From an uncultured Pseudomonadales bacterium (GTDB lineage: Bacteria; Pseudomonadota; Gammaproteobacteria; Pseudomonadales; Pseudohongiellaceae), in contig CALSTS010000001.1 in assembly GCA_943789335.1 (NCBI GenBank), positions 372,001 to 436,000 of the forward strand: a stretch of DNA of 64,000 nt. Reading direction: 5' to 3'. A model generated the notes under the pieces. That model was given only the letters and a program-made list of their open reading frames with translations. It ran no database searches and was not told the DNA's origin. Within the stretch, counting starts at the first letter, position 1. The number at the start of each line of letters is the position of its first letter. The translations under genes were made by a program, and so were the position numbers. Positions 37,139 to 47,009 of this stretch are shown in pieces.

Positions 37139-37735
37139 ATGGGAAGTTCAATAAGTCAGTCTTTATTACTAATTATCAATACTCTAGGTGGCTTGTACAT
37201 ACTTGCTGTCATCATCCGCTTTTTATTGCAGGCCGCGCGTGCTGATTTTTACAACCCGGTATCTCAATCCATCGTGAAAATTACTGCTCCGCTGGTAACT
37301 CCGCTGCGTAAGATAATTCCTGGTTACAAAGGTTTTGATTTTGCCTCGCTAGTATTGGCTTTATTGTTGAACATTGTTGCTACCAGCGTAATGCTGCTAG
37401 TAGCAGGAGGTCTAGGCTTAGTCGGCGTCGGTACTATTGTCGCTTGGTCTAGTATTGGCTTGCTGGCTTTTATATTAAAAATTTATAAATACGGATTATT
37501 AATCTCCATAATAGCCAGTTGGATAGCGCCTCATAGCGGCAATCCCGTTTTACTTCTAATACACCAGTTATTAGAGCCCATAATGAAAAAGGTCCATAAA
37601 GTCATACCTCCGATGGGAGGCCTGGATTTTTCACCTATTTTTGTTTTCTTGGGTATTCAGGTAGTTGAAACAATGTTAGTTCAAGGGCTGGCTCAAAGCT
37701 TGCGATTATTCCCGGCTGTTGTCATAGGTATTTAG
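37139..37735 (+). CDS. yggT: YggT family integral membrane protein
   Basis: A 198-residue protein with two YggT repeats, each with hydrophobic helices and a conserved RFLLQAARADFYNPVSQ- or HSGNPVLLLIHQL-type loop followed by a cytosolic KIIPGYKGFDFASL / KVIPPMGGLDFSPI element. The function is not well defined; it has been linked to osmotic shock and envelope biogenesis. It sits between proC and metX as in Pseudomonas. Confidence 0.93.
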   Translation: MGSSISQSLLLIINTLGGLYILAVIIRFLLQAARADFYNPVSQSIVKITAPLVTPLRKIIPGYKGFDFASLVLALLLNIVATSVMLLVAGGLGLVGVGTIVAWSSIGLLAFILKIYKYGLLISIIASWIAPHSGNPVLLLIHQLLEPIMKKVHKVIPPMGGLDFSPIFVFLGIQVVETMLVQGLAQSLRLFPAVVIGI

Positions 37736-37749
37736 ACTGATCCTTAAAT

Positions 37750-38964
37750 ATGACTCAATCAACTCTTAAAGATTCAGTTGGCATTGTTCAACCCCAATGT
37801 ATTCATTTTGATGAAGCCTTAACCCTGCGCAGTGGAAAAGTTATTGATTCATATGATCTGATGATCGAATGCTACGGTGAATTAAATGCAGATAAATCCA
37901 ACGCCATTTTAATTTGCCATGCCTTAAGTGGCGATCATCATGCTGCCGGTTTCCATAGTGTGGATGGCGTACAAGATGAAAAGCCTGGCTGGTGGGATAA
38001 TTGTATTGGGCCAGGAAAAGCCATCGATTCCAACAATTTTTTTATCGTTAGCCTGAATAACCTCGGGGGTTGTGCCGGTAGCACCGGGCCTACATCCATA
38101 AACCCCGCTAATGGAAAACCTTTTGGTCCTGATTTCCCAATCGTAACAGTAAGAGACTGGGTTAATAGCCAGGCGCGTTTGGCTGATTATCTTGGAATAG
38201 AACAATGGGCCGCTATCGTTGGTGGCAGCCTAGGTGGAATGCAGGTAGTGCGCTGGGCAATTTCTTATCCAGAACGCCTGCGTCATGCAATTGTAATAGC
38301 CGCTGCACCAAAATTATCTGCTCAAAATATTGCCTTTAATGAAGTTGCCCGACAGTCGATCACCTCTGATCCGGACTTCCACCAAGGTCGTTATTATGAA
38401 CATAACACTTACCCTAAAAAAGGCTTAACCCTTGCTCGCATGATTGGGCATATTACTTACCTGTCTGACAGCTCAATGCGTGATAAATTTGGCAAAGATT
38501 CTTTGACGGGGAAAAACTTTGGTAGAGATCTAAGCACTGGCAAACTAAATTTTGGTTTCGATGTTGATTTTCAGGTTGAAAGCTATTTGCAATATAAGGG
38601 AGAAAGCTTCTCTGGTAACTTTGATGCAAATTCTTACTTGCTGATTACCAAAACTCTGGACTACTTTGACCCTGCGGTTGATTATGATGGCGATTTGGGA
38701 AAAGCCTTCTTGCAAGGCAACTGTAAATTTCTGGTCGTGTCTTTTAGCTCAGACTGGCGCTTCCCACCAGAGCGCTCAAGAGAAATAGTAAACACTCTAT
38801 TAAAGGCTAACCGTCAGGTATCTTATCTTGAGATAGAATCTGACGGGGGCCATGATGCTTTCCTATTGCCTGTTCCTCGGTACTTGGAAGGCTTATCAGC
38901 ATATTTATCAGTAGTTGCAAATGAATCTGCCACGAGCAGAGAGCAAGACGATCATGCGAGCTGA
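37750..38964 (+). CDS. metX: Homoserine O-acyltransferase MetX
   Basis: A 404-residue alpha/beta hydrolase-fold enzyme that acylates homoserine for methionine synthesis. The nucleophile elbow is [17 protein letters not shown] (Ser about 156). The Asp is in [12 protein letters not shown] and the His in [12 protein letters not shown]. In gammaproteobacteria with a metW partner the donor is usually succinyl-CoA, which cannot be proven from sequence here. Its 3' end overlaps metW by 11 bases. Confidence 0.94.
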   Translation: MTQSTLKDSVGIVQPQCIHFDEALTLRSGKVIDSYDLMIECYGELNADKSNAILICHALSGDHHAAGFHSVDGVQDEKPGWWDNCIGPGKAIDSNNFFIVSLNNLGGCAGSTGPTSINPANGKPFGPDFPIVTVRDWVNSQARLADYLGIEQWAAIVGGSLGGMQVVRWAISYPERLRHAIVIAAAPKLSAQNIAFNEVARQSITSDPDFHQGRYYEHNTYPKKGLTLARMIGHITYLSDSSMRDKFGKDSLTGKNFGRDLSTGKLNFGFDVDFQVESYLQYKGESFSGNFDANSYLLITKTLDYFDPAVDYDGDLGKAFLQGNCKFLVVSFSSDWRFPPERSREIVNTLLKANRQVSYLEIESDGGHDAFLLPVPRYLEGLSAYLSVVANESATSREQDDHAS

Positions 38965-39544
38965 TGTAAGTATTATAAAAGATTGGATTGAACCGCAAAG
39001 TCGAGTACTCGATTTAGGGTGCGGTGATGGTTCATTTCTAACGCTATTAAAACAAGAAAAAAATATCTTTGATTGCGGCCTGGATTTAGACCAAGAAAAT
39101 ATTACAAAATGCCTGCTTGCTGGGATCAATGTTATCGAACAAGACCTGGATAAAGGCTTGGCTAATTTTTCAGATAATAGTTTCGATACTGTCTTATTAA
39201 CTCAAACTCTACAGGCCGTGCAAAAACCTGATGTCCTGGTAGATGAAATGCTACGAATTGGTAAAAAATGCATTATTACTTTTCCTAACTTCGCTTATTG
39301 GCGTTATCGCCTCTATTTAATTAGTAAGGGCCGGATGCCTGTATCAACTTATATCCCTTTTGAATGGTATAACACTCCGAATATTCATTTTTGCACCATC
39401 AAAGACTTCGACTCTCTGTGTAAAGAAAAAAGTATTAAAGTTTTAAATCGAACAGTAGTTGATGACAAGTATCAGAACTCTAGCTTAATGAACATTGACC
39501 CAAATTTTTTCGGCATTAATGCCATTTACCATATTTCAAGATAA
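38954..39544 (+). CDS. metW: Methionine biosynthesis protein MetW
   Basis: About 196 residues from ATG 38954 ([16 protein letters not shown]), chosen over an upstream in-frame ATG at 38915 because the family starts just before the motif [15 protein letters not shown]. It is a methyltransferase-like protein that supports MetX activity. [20 protein letters not shown] and [18 protein letters not shown] are MetW hallmarks. Translation is coupled to metX by the overlap. Confidence 0.95.
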   Translation: MRADVSIIKDWIEPQSRVLDLGCGDGSFLTLLKQEKNIFDCGLDLDQENITKCLLAGINVIEQDLDKGLANFSDNSFDTVLLTQTLQAVQKPDVLVDEMLRIGKKCIITFPNFAYWRYRLYLISKGRMPVSTYIPFEWYNTPNIHFCTIKDFDSLCKEKSIKVLNRTVVDDKYQNSSLMNIDPNFFGINAIYHISR

Positions 39545-39548
39545 CGCG

Positions 39549-39989
39549 ATGATTAAATTTTTAAAAATAACTCCATTTTGGCTTATTGTGTCATTCTGTA
39601 TTTTTGCAACACTAGTCAAGGCAGAGCAGTCTCAAGATTTTGGTGATTACACTGTGCACTATATTGCTGTTAACAGTACTTTTATCAGCCCAGAAATTGC
39701 CGAACGTTATGGCATCGTCCGATCAGCACGCAATGCATTTCTAAATATTTCCGTCATTAAAAATAGCGGCGCAGCTGTATCAGCCAAAATAACTGGGATG
39801 AAAGCTAATTTCCTAAGCCAAAACTCAACGATTAATTTTATTGAAATCAATGAAGGAGATGCCATCTACTATATTGGGCAATTTGAATTTTCTAATGCAG
39901 AAAATTTACGATTTAACATCGAAGTTCAGCCAGAAAACAACGGCCCTGTTTATCCTCTCAGTTGGACCTCTAAGCTTTATATCAATTAA
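39549..39989 (+). CDS. DUF4426 family exported protein
   Basis: A 146-residue protein starting at ATG 39549, 4 bases after metW. A signal peptide (hydrophobic to about residue 21, then VKAEQ) precedes a beta-rich domain typical of DUF4426: YTVHYIAVNSTFISPEIAERYGI. Periplasmic, function unknown. The metW-DUF4426-rdgB-hemW order is conserved in Pseudomonas relatives. Confidence 0.88.
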   Translation: MIKFLKITPFWLIVSFCIFATLVKAEQSQDFGDYTVHYIAVNSTFISPEIAERYGIVRSARNAFLNISVIKNSGAAVSAKITGMKANFLSQNSTINFIEINEGDAIYYIGQFEFSNAENLRFNIEVQPENNGPVYPLSWTSKLYIN

Positions 39990-40009
39990 AGTAAGCCGGC
40001 ATAATTACC

Positions 40010-40615
40010 ATGACAAAAGTAGTACTAGCTAGCAATAATAAGGGCAAACTAAAAGAGTTACAGCAAACTCTAAACTCCTTAAACCTTGAATTAATATCAC
40101 AAAGTGAATTTAAATTTTCTGAAGCTGTAGAAGATGGTTTAAGTTTTGTTGAAAATGCCATAATTAAGGCGCGCCACGCCGCTCAGCACACTGGCTTGCC
40201 CGCTATTGCAGATGACTCTGGTTTGGAAATTGATGCCCTTGGTGGTGAGCCCGGTATTTACTCTGCTCGCTATGCTGATACGAACTTATCCAGGCAAGAA
40301 AACGATGCCGCTAATAATCAATTGGTATTAAAAAACCTTGCAGGGATTCCTGAAGAAAAAAGAACTGCTCGATTTCAATGCGTCATAGCATTTATACGTT
40401 CTGCGCATGACTCCATGCCATTAATTTTCCAGGGCACTTGGGAGGGACGTATATTATTTAAAGAAAGTGGTGATTTTGGCTTTGGTTATGATTCAATTTT
40501 TTATGTCCCTAGTCATGATTGCGCATCAGCCGAACTCGCTCCACAAATTAAAAATACATTGAGCCATCGCTTTCAAGCTATACAGGAACTAATAAAACAC
40601 TGGCCTTATGACTAG
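40010..40615 (+). CDS. rdgB: XTP/dITP diphosphatase (non-canonical purine NTP pyrophosphatase)
   Basis: A 201-residue house-cleaning enzyme that hydrolyses ITP, dITP and XTP. VVLASNNKGKLKELQQTL opens the protein. IADDSGLEIDALGG and GVYSARYA-like GIYSARYAD are the metal-binding and substrate loops, and GDFGFGYDSIFYVP follows. The gene overlaps hemW by 8 bases. Confidence 0.95.
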   Translation: MTKVVLASNNKGKLKELQQTLNSLNLELISQSEFKFSEAVEDGLSFVENAIIKARHAAQHTGLPAIADDSGLEIDALGGEPGIYSARYADTNLSRQENDAANNQLVLKNLAGIPEEKRTARFQCVIAFIRSAHDSMPLIFQGTWEGRILFKESGDFGFGYDSIFYVPSHDCASAELAPQIKNTLSHRFQAIQELIKHWPYD

Positions 40616-41768
40616 TACAAAAGCGACTAGCCTAAAGGCTTTGCCGCCTCTAAGTCTTTACGTTCACATTCCCTGGTGTATAAAAAAATGTCCCTATTGC
40701 GACTTTAATTCACATGCATTTGAAAGATCTTTTCCAGAAAAGAATTATATAGACGCCTTGCTGGATGATTTACGAATTGATCAGCCTTATGCTCAAGGTC
40801 GGATGTTGCAATCTATTTTCATAGGAGGAGGTACGCCTAGTTTATTCTCTCCATCATCGCTTGCTTATTTACTACACGAAATAAAAGCAATGATTCCTTT
40901 TGTTGAGGATGCTGAAATTACACTTGAGGCTAACCCAGGAACTTTTGAGCAAAATAAATTTTCGGAATTTCGCGCTTGCGGTATTAATCGTCTTTCAATA
41001 GGCATACAAAGTTTTCAGCCTCATTTTTTAAAAAAACTGGGGCGCGTACACTCAGAACAAGAAGCATTACTTGCTCCTGAAATTGCGCAGCAAGCAGGTT
41101 TTACAAACTTTAATCTGGATCTGATGTTTGGATTACCAGGTCAAACTGCAACACTAGCGATGGATGATCTCAAACAGGCTCTAAAATTTAACCCTCCACA
41201 TTTGTCTTGGTATCAATTAACCATAGAACCAAATACTGAATTTTATAGCAGACCGCCTGCGCTCCCAGCAACAGCAATAATTGAAAACATGCAAGAAGAA
41301 GGCATAACCTTACTTGAAACTGAGGGGTTTGAACGCTATGAAATTTCAGCTTTCAGTCAGCCTGATCAACAAGCAGAGCACAATCTTAATTATTGGCAAT
41401 TTGGCGATTATCTGGGTATCGGAGCCGGCGCACACGGTAAAATTAGCTTAGCGCAGGAAAACCAAATCGTTCGAACAAGAAAAACTAGACAACCTCAGGC
41501 TTACCTAGACCCAACTACAAAATATTTAGCAGATCTTACCCGCATTCCAGAACAAGATCTGGTACTTGAATTCATGATGAATGCATTACGCTTGAAAGAT
41601 GGTGTAGAGCTTAAGCTGTTAGAAGAAAGAACAGGAATAGAGCATGAGCAAATATACGCTATTTTAAGCAAGCTAAGAAGTGAAGGGTTACTAATGCCAG
41701 AGGCTATATGTACCAGCCCTAGAGGCTATAACTTGTTAAATAATGTACTACAGGCTTTCATGATGTGA
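40608..41768 (+). CDS. hemW: Radical SAM haem chaperone HemW
   Basis: A 386-residue radical SAM protein once annotated as oxygen-independent coproporphyrinogen oxidase, now viewed as a haem chaperone. The cluster motif is in HIPWCIKKCPYCDFNSH (CxxxCxxC, about 24-31). IFIGGGTPSLF and GIQSFQPHFLKKLGR follow, then the HemN_C domain (HGKISLAQENQIVRTRK). The extra Cys after the cluster seen in true HemN is absent. Confidence 0.93.
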   Translation: MTSTKATSLKALPPLSLYVHIPWCIKKCPYCDFNSHAFERSFPEKNYIDALLDDLRIDQPYAQGRMLQSIFIGGGTPSLFSPSSLAYLLHEIKAMIPFVEDAEITLEANPGTFEQNKFSEFRACGINRLSIGIQSFQPHFLKKLGRVHSEQEALLAPEIAQQAGFTNFNLDLMFGLPGQTATLAMDDLKQALKFNPPHLSWYQLTIEPNTEFYSRPPALPATAIIENMQEEGITLLETEGFERYEISAFSQPDQQAEHNLNYWQFGDYLGIGAGAHGKISLAQENQIVRTRKTRQPQAYLDPTTKYLADLTRIPEQDLVLEFMMNALRLKDGVELKLLEERTGIEHEQIYAILSKLRSEGLLMPEAICTSPRGYNLLNNVLQAFMM

Positions 41769-41831
41769 GCGTAACAGGTAATATTGCGCCACAAGCATAA
41801 TAAACCATAAATCAGGTAGCTATATAGACCC

Positions 41832-42574
41832 ATGTCAAATGTTGCTCTAAACAATGATACATGTTCGCATGGCTTCGTTCGGGCATCTTGCACTAATTGC
41901 AACCTGAAAGGCTTATGTCTACCCCTCGCCATGGATGTCAAAGACATAGACCGTCTAGACAATATTATTCAACGTGGGCGCCCCTTACAGTCAGGGGATC
42001 ACCTTTATCGGGCCGGAGACACCTTTACTTCTATTTATGCAGTTCGTTCAGGTTCAATTAAAACCTATCTAATCGATGATGACGGCGTCGAACAAATCAC
42101 GGGGTTTTATTTACCAGGTGAAGTGTTAGGTTTTGATGGTATTGATAATAATAATTATGGCTGTAATGTTGTGGCTCTTGAAACGTCAACAGTCTGTGAA
42201 ATACTTTTTACGCGCTTGGAAGAACTTTCTTTACAAATACCCACTTTGCAGCGACATTTTTTCCAATTGATGAGTAGACATATAGAATCAAATCATCAAA
42301 TGCTGCTAACACTTAGCAAAAAGAATGCAGAAGGCCGCGTATCAACGCTTCTATTAGTCTTTCCCATCGCTACAGCCGACGTAGATTATCACCAAATGCC
42401 ATGCGCTTACCTATGTCACGCATGGATATTGGCAACTTTCTCGGACTTACTATTGAAACCGTTAGTCGCACATTTAGTCGCTTACAAAAAGAAGGCATTA
42501 TTGACGTTGATGGCAGAGAAGTCGTTATCAATGACCATGACCGCCTGAACGAAATCTGCCATAAGGCTCGCTAG
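41832..42574 (+). pseudogene. fnr: FNR-type oxygen-sensing regulator with one-base frameshift before the HTH
   Basis: A Crp/Fnr regulator. The 4Fe-4S cysteines are present: ASCTNCNLKGLC (C-x2-C-x5-C) plus a distal Cys in ETSTVCEILF. The cAMP-type beta roll and dimer helix run to KKNAEGRVSTLL. There the frame breaks. The first frame runs on as nonsense to 42548. Another frame starting at 42356 reads SLSHRYSRRRLSPNAMRLPM, then a perfect FNR HTH (DIGNFLGLTIETVSRTF), ending at TAG 42572-42574. Restoring one base near 42351-42356 gives a normal ~247-residue FNR. Either a recent mutation or a sequencing error. It follows hemW, as fnr/anr often does. Confidence 0.88.
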
Positions 42575-42620
42575 TCTATTTATATTTTCTGCTGGCGGGC
42601 AATACCAATGCAGCAACTCC

Positions 42621-43460
42621 ATGACAAGACTAGTAATCTTTATCTTTTTAAGCTTTTTTTCTTATTCAAGTTTAGGCGCAGACAAGCCTCTACGCGTTGC
42701 CAGCATGAGTCTGTGCAGTGATGAATTATTGCTCCTTTTGGCTGACCGCAGCCACATCATTTCCTTAAGTTATTTATCCACAGATCCACGTTATTCTTCA
42801 TTTATTACTGATAATAATATTGACCTTTCGGGAATATATTTGAACAGGGGCCAAGCAGAAGAAATTATTCCACTAGAACCCGATCTAGTTTTAAGCAGTC
42901 GTTTTAGCGCAAGTAATGCAATCAATTTATTGCAGAGCTTTGGGTACTCTATAACAACTCTAGAATTCCCTGCAACACTAGATCAGACTTTTCAACAAAT
43001 CGAAGAAGTGGCAATGCTGTTGGACGAACAAGAGCGAGGAGAAGACCTTATTCAACAATTTCGAAATAGCATCAACACTACCCGAGACGCTTTTGATTCA
43101 GGCCGAAATATTTCAGCCATATTTTATGCCAATAATGGTTTTAGTTATGGCGCCAATACTTTACACGATAATTTTTTAAGCTCTCTTGGTATAAATAATT
43201 TAGCCTCCGCACACGGCCTGGTGGGATCAGGAAAATTTCCATTAGAGTTGTTAGTTTCTACACAGCCAGATTTTCTTATAATTGATCAGGCCAGCTTACA
43301 TGATGAAAAACTTGCCCAACCCTTACTTCATCACCCTGTCCTAAAACAATATTTTCCTGCAGAAAAAATAATTGTATTACCTAGCACTTTATTCCAGTGC
43401 GCTGGCCCAAGCCTTATACAAGCCTATGAAATTATGGCGCAAATATTGGGGGGGCAATAA
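42621..43460 (+). CDS. ABC transporter substrate-binding protein (cobalamin/Fe-siderophore type)
   Basis: A 279-residue periplasmic binding protein of the BtuF/FecB family. A signal peptide (about 1-19, SSLGA) is followed by RVASMSLCSDELLLLLAD and LEPDLVLSSRFSA. The single-helix-linked two-lobe pattern fits. Its stop overlaps the permease start by one base. The ligand may be vitamin B12 or a ferric siderophore; sequence alone does not decide, and I see no cobalamin riboswitch in the 46-base gap before it. Confidence 0.85.
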   Translation: MTRLVIFIFLSFFSYSSLGADKPLRVASMSLCSDELLLLLADRSHIISLSYLSTDPRYSSFITDNNIDLSGIYLNRGQAEEIIPLEPDLVLSSRFSASNAINLLQSFGYSITTLEFPATLDQTFQQIEEVAMLLDEQERGEDLIQQFRNSINTTRDAFDSGRNISAIFYANNGFSYGANTLHDNFLSSLGINNLASAHGLVGSGKFPLELLVSTQPDFLIIDQASLHDEKLAQPLLHHPVLKQYFPAEKIIVLPSTLFQCAGPSLIQAYEIMAQILGGQ

Positions 43461-44458
43461 TGACTAAAAAACAACAGCAGCTTTATTTTGGGCTTTTATT
43501 GCTTAGCATACCTATGTTTTTTTTCTGGCATTTATTCAGCGGCCCTACAGAGCTTTCTGTCATCTCAGCATTCACTGATTTGCTTAAAGGCAATACTAGT
43601 ACTGATGCCTTAATCCTTGCGGAAATTCGTCTGCCTAGAGCCTTGCTAGCAATCTGTATTGGTATCTCATTAGCGCTTTCTGGTGCTGCTTTGCAGGGCT
43701 TGTTAATTAACCCTTTAGCCAGTCCCGACCTTCTTGGCGTATCTCAGTCTGGCGTTCTTGTTGCCGTGCTAGTGCTCTACTACGGATTAGCCTCTATAAG
43801 CTGGTTTATTGTTCCCTTGGCAGCAATGTCAGGTGCTTTAATCGCAGTAGCATTTATTTTTTCACTCGCAGGAAAATATCAGGGTGCGCTAACAATTATT
43901 CTAATTGGTATTGCAATTAATGCTATTACTTCAGCCATGACATCTTTAGCATTAAACTTTGCTCCAAACCCTTTCGCTTTACAGGAAATTTATTTTTGGA
44001 TGCTGGGTTCACTTAGTAATCGCAGCAGCAATGAATTATTCTTTGCATTTCCTTTTATGCTTTTAGGCTGGATCCTGATATTTCCAAGGAAACATTTTTT
44101 AGATGCAATGAGCCTGGGTGAGGATACCGCTTTATCCCTTGGTTTTAATTTAAAGAAACAAAAGTTTTTATTAATTTTTGGCGTCGCTTTATGTACAGGA
44201 GCTTCTGTTGCTGTGAGTGGAAATATCAGTTTTATCGGTTTAATGGTCCCCCATTTATTACGCCCATTGGTAAACAATGAGCCTGGACGACTGCTTACGT
44301 ACAGTGCAGTTGGAGGAGCCTCTTTGTTGTTATTAGCTGACACTCTGGTACAAAATATACCAGGATCACAAGAGCTTCAGGTTGGCGTAATTACTGCCGC
44401 ATTGGGTGGCCCTTTCTTTTTGTTTTTAATATTTAAAAACCGACATTTGCTAAGATGA
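43460..44458 (+). CDS. ABC transporter permease, FecCD/BtuC family
   Basis: A 332-residue permease with about ten membrane helices. EIRLPRALLAICIGISLALSGAALQGLLINPLASPDLLGVSQ is the FecCD opening (about 56-97, quoted here only by its first and last pieces EIRLPRALLA and DLLGVSQ in practical terms), and SGNISFIGLMVPHLLRPLVN near 256-275 is the coupling-loop signature. It overlaps both the binding-protein gene and the ATPase gene, so the three form one operon. Confidence 0.9.
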   Translation: MTKKQQQLYFGLLLLSIPMFFFWHLFSGPTELSVISAFTDLLKGNTSTDALILAEIRLPRALLAICIGISLALSGAALQGLLINPLASPDLLGVSQSGVLVAVLVLYYGLASISWFIVPLAAMSGALIAVAFIFSLAGKYQGALTIILIGIAINAITSAMTSLALNFAPNPFALQEIYFWMLGSLSNRSSNELFFAFPFMLLGWILIFPRKHFLDAMSLGEDTALSLGFNLKKQKFLLIFGVALCTGASVAVSGNISFIGLMVPHLLRPLVNNEPGRLLTYSAVGGASLLLLADTLVQNIPGSQELQVGVITAALGGPFFLFLIFKNRHLLR

Positions 44459-45231
44459 GCACATTAATACAAGCAAATAATATTAGCTGGCAGATTAATC
44501 ATGCCACTATTCTCAATGACATAAGTCTAGAATTAAGAAGTGGTGAAATGTTAGGTATTATTGGCCCTAACGGCGCAGGTAAAACGACATTGTTAAAAAT
44601 ACTTGCTCGAATCAATGCACCTTTTAACGGCACGCTTACTTTATTAGATAAACCGTATCAAGAAGTTGAGCTAAACAATTTTGCAAGAAAAATAGCTTAC
44701 TTGGAACAAAATGCTCCCGTTAACTGGCCTTTATTGGTAGAAAAAGTTATTGCGCTTGGACGTAGTCCATATCAAAATTCTTATAAAAAATTAAGCATAG
44801 AAGACAATGCTGCTATAAAGAAAGCCATCAATGCTACGGGAATAGAACGATTGTTAGGTAGAACCATTTCAACCTTATCCCAAGGTGAAAAAATGTTAGT
44901 CGCACTTTGCAGGGTATTCAGTTCAGAACCAAACGTTATTTTAGCCGATGAACCAATTTCCGCCTTGGACCCCTATCATCAGTTATTAATACTGGAATTA
45001 TTGCAACAGCAAACCAGAGCAGATCGAAATCATGCTGCGATAGTTGTGCTGCATGATTTAAGTCATGCTGCACATTTTTGTGACAGGCTGCTGTTAATGC
45101 ATGAAGGAAAAATTGTTAGCTCGGGATCTGCTGAGGAAGTGCTTAGTAGCGATAATCTTCGCAAGTTTTATAAAATCAACTGCTATAGTGACTTCAAACA
45201 AGGGCTTATTCAGCCACTTAATAGAATTTAG
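44455..45231 (+). CDS. ABC transporter ATP-binding protein, FecE/BtuD family
   Basis: A 258-residue ATPase. Walker A is GIIGPNGAGKTTLLKIL (about 36-52), the Q-loop lies at AYLEQNAPVNWP, the signature is STLSQGEKMLVALC and Walker B is NVILADEPISALDP. The signature reads LSQGE rather than LSGGE, a mild variant. The gene overlaps the permease by four bases (ATGA) and completes the importer. Confidence 0.92.
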   Translation: MSTLIQANNISWQINHATILNDISLELRSGEMLGIIGPNGAGKTTLLKILARINAPFNGTLTLLDKPYQEVELNNFARKIAYLEQNAPVNWPLLVEKVIALGRSPYQNSYKKLSIEDNAAIKKAINATGIERLLGRTISTLSQGEKMLVALCRVFSSEPNVILADEPISALDPYHQLLILELLQQQTRADRNHAAIVVLHDLSHAAHFCDRLLLMHEGKIVSSGSAEEVLSSDNLRKFYKINCYSDFKQGLIQPLNRI

Positions 45232-45261
45232 CGTTATTAAAAGTATTAAGAGGAATATAAA

Positions 45262-45681
45262 GTGACTTTTTGGAAATCTCCCTCAACAGCTGATGAAATA
45301 AATGCTCGGCTTGCCAATCATATGGCCGGTAATTTAGGCATTACTTTTACTGAAATAGGAGAAAACTATTTAAAAGCAACTATGCCGCTTTCTCATCTAA
45401 CTAGTCAGCATATGGGCTTTATGCATGGTGGTGCTAATGTGGTGTTGGCAGAAACAATAGCAAATATCGCTTCAACCTTATGTTGTGAAAAAGGGCAGAC
45501 CGTTGTCGGCCTGGACATAAATGCTAACCACATCAGACCCGGCAAAAGTATGGTAACCGCAATTACCAAACCATTACACATCGGCCGTACTACCATGATT
45601 TGGGAAATAAAAATTTATGATGCTGAAGATAAACTAACTTGCGTTTCTCGTTTTACCGGAGCAGTAATTCCCAAACCCTAA
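45262..45681 (+). CDS. PaaI-type hotdog-fold acyl-CoA thioesterase
   Basis: A 139-residue hotdog-fold protein starting at GTG 45262, with AGAGG upstream. QHMGFMHGGANVVLAETIAN (about 48-67) contains the HGG and catalytic acidic residue of the PaaI/MenI family, and LDINANHIRPGKS follows. Likely a small acyl-CoA thioesterase, possibly 1,4-dihydroxy-2-naphthoyl-CoA thioesterase-like. The physiological substrate is unknown. Confidence 0.85.
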   Translation: MTFWKSPSTADEINARLANHMAGNLGITFTEIGENYLKATMPLSHLTSQHMGFMHGGANVVLAETIANIASTLCCEKGQTVVGLDINANHIRPGKSMVTAITKPLHIGRTTMIWEIKIYDAEDKLTCVSRFTGAVIPKP

Positions 45682-45724
45682 TAAAAAACTGAGAAAAGAT
45701 AGGAACAAAAACAATACAAAAAGA

Positions 45725-46900
45725 GTGATTATGAATACTCCACATTTCCATGGCACATCAGGGTTTTTAAGCCTATTTAACCATCTGTTAAACCTGCCAA
45801 CGGTAAGTTCTGCCAATCCGGCTCTGGATCAATCAAACCTAGCAGTCATAAACCTATTGGCAGAAGTCTTCGAGCAACTTGGCTTCAGTTGTGAGTTAAT
45901 CCCTGTTTCTGATTCCCCTCCAAAAGCGAATTTAATTGCGACATTCGGCTCAGGGTCTGGAGGACTGGTTTTATCCGGCCATACCGATACGGTCCCATTT
46001 GACGAAGCCCTTTGGCAACATGATCCCTTAAAATTAACAGAAAAAGATGATCGCCTCTACGGGCTTGGCTCAACAGACATGAAAGGTTTTTTCGCGGTAA
46101 TTTATGCGGCCTTAGAGCCACTCTTAAGACAAGAACTTAAGTTTAAGCAACCCCTAATCATTCTCGCTACTGCGGATGAAGAGAGTTCAATGAATGGTGC
46201 CCGTACTCTGGCTAAATTGGGCAAACCTAAAGCCCGTTATGCTGTTATTGGAGAACCCACTGGTTTAAAACCTATAAACATGCACAAAAGTATTATGATG
46301 GAAACTATTCGCATTCAAGGTCAAAGTGGCCACTCTTCCAACCCCGCTTTAGGCAAAAATGCACTGGAAGCGATGCATGAAGTCATAAGCGCTCTTCTGA
46401 ATTTTACACAACAGCTTCAAGCTGACTATCAAAACCCGCATTTTGCCGTAGACATTCCCACTATGAATCTGGGTGTCATACATGGGGGCGACAATCCTAA
46501 TCGTATTTGTGGGCATTGCGAATTGGAATTTGATGTGCGACTTTTGCCTGGCATGGCTAATGATTCTATTCGAGAAAGCATAAGCAAATTAGTTAAACCT
46601 ATTGCAAGCAAGTATCAGACTAAAATTAGCCTTACATCTTTATTCCCCGGAGTAGAGGCATTTGAGAACCAAGACAGTGAGCTTGTAAAAATTGCAGAAA
46701 AGTTAACCGGCCACAGTGCTATGAGTGTGGCATTCGGCACAGAAGCACCTTTTTTACAGGAACTTGGTATGGATACTATTGTGCTTGGCCCAGGCTCCAT
46801 CGACCTTGCACATCAGCCTAATGAATACATGGCTGTTAATCAGGTGCAGCCCGCCATCACTATAATTCAGGATTTAGTTAAACGCTGTTGTTTAACCTAA
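45725..46900 (+). CDS. argE: Acetylornithine deacetylase
   Basis: A 391-residue M20 zinc hydrolase that yields ornithine for arginine synthesis. Metal-binding segments: LSGHTDTVPFDEALW (His/Asp, about 79-93), GLGSTDMKGFFAVIYA, ATADEESSMNGART (Glu pair) and the late GPGSIDLAHQPNEY His. The dimerisation domain with GQSGHSSNPALGKNALEAM lies in the middle. It follows the thioesterase gene by 43 bases. Confidence 0.92.
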   Translation: MIMNTPHFHGTSGFLSLFNHLLNLPTVSSANPALDQSNLAVINLLAEVFEQLGFSCELIPVSDSPPKANLIATFGSGSGGLVLSGHTDTVPFDEALWQHDPLKLTEKDDRLYGLGSTDMKGFFAVIYAALEPLLRQELKFKQPLIILATADEESSMNGARTLAKLGKPKARYAVIGEPTGLKPINMHKSIMMETIRIQGQSGHSSNPALGKNALEAMHEVISALLNFTQQLQADYQNPHFAVDIPTMNLGVIHGGDNPNRICGHCELEFDVRLLPGMANDSIRESISKLVKPIASKYQTKISLTSLFPGVEAFENQDSELVKIAEKLTGHSAMSVAFGTEAPFLQELGMDTIVLGPGSIDLAHQPNEYMAVNQVQPAITIIQDLVKRCCLT

Positions 46901-46917
46901 ACCAACTACATATCCCG

Positions 46918-46946
46918 ACGTTTTCTTTGGATAGAAAGCGGACATT
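46918..46946. repeat. Copy 1 of dispersed hairpin repeat (right arm kept)
   Basis: Between argE and the alpha/beta hydrolase gene. The right arm AGAAAGCGGACATTAG is intact, but the left arm has decayed to CGTTTTCTTTGG. Same family as the copies at 48073, 54078, 58371, 60048, 63400 and 63437. Confidence 0.6.
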
Positions 46947-47009
46947 AGCGCTTTTTTCTGAATACTTAGTTAAACTCTACTAAAAATAAGAAAAACCGAG
47001 ACCAGAACA

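Noticed and set aside
42575-42620. Cobalamin riboswitch before the BtuFCD-like operon
   Set aside because: The gap is only 46 bases and no B12-box-like sequence is seen.
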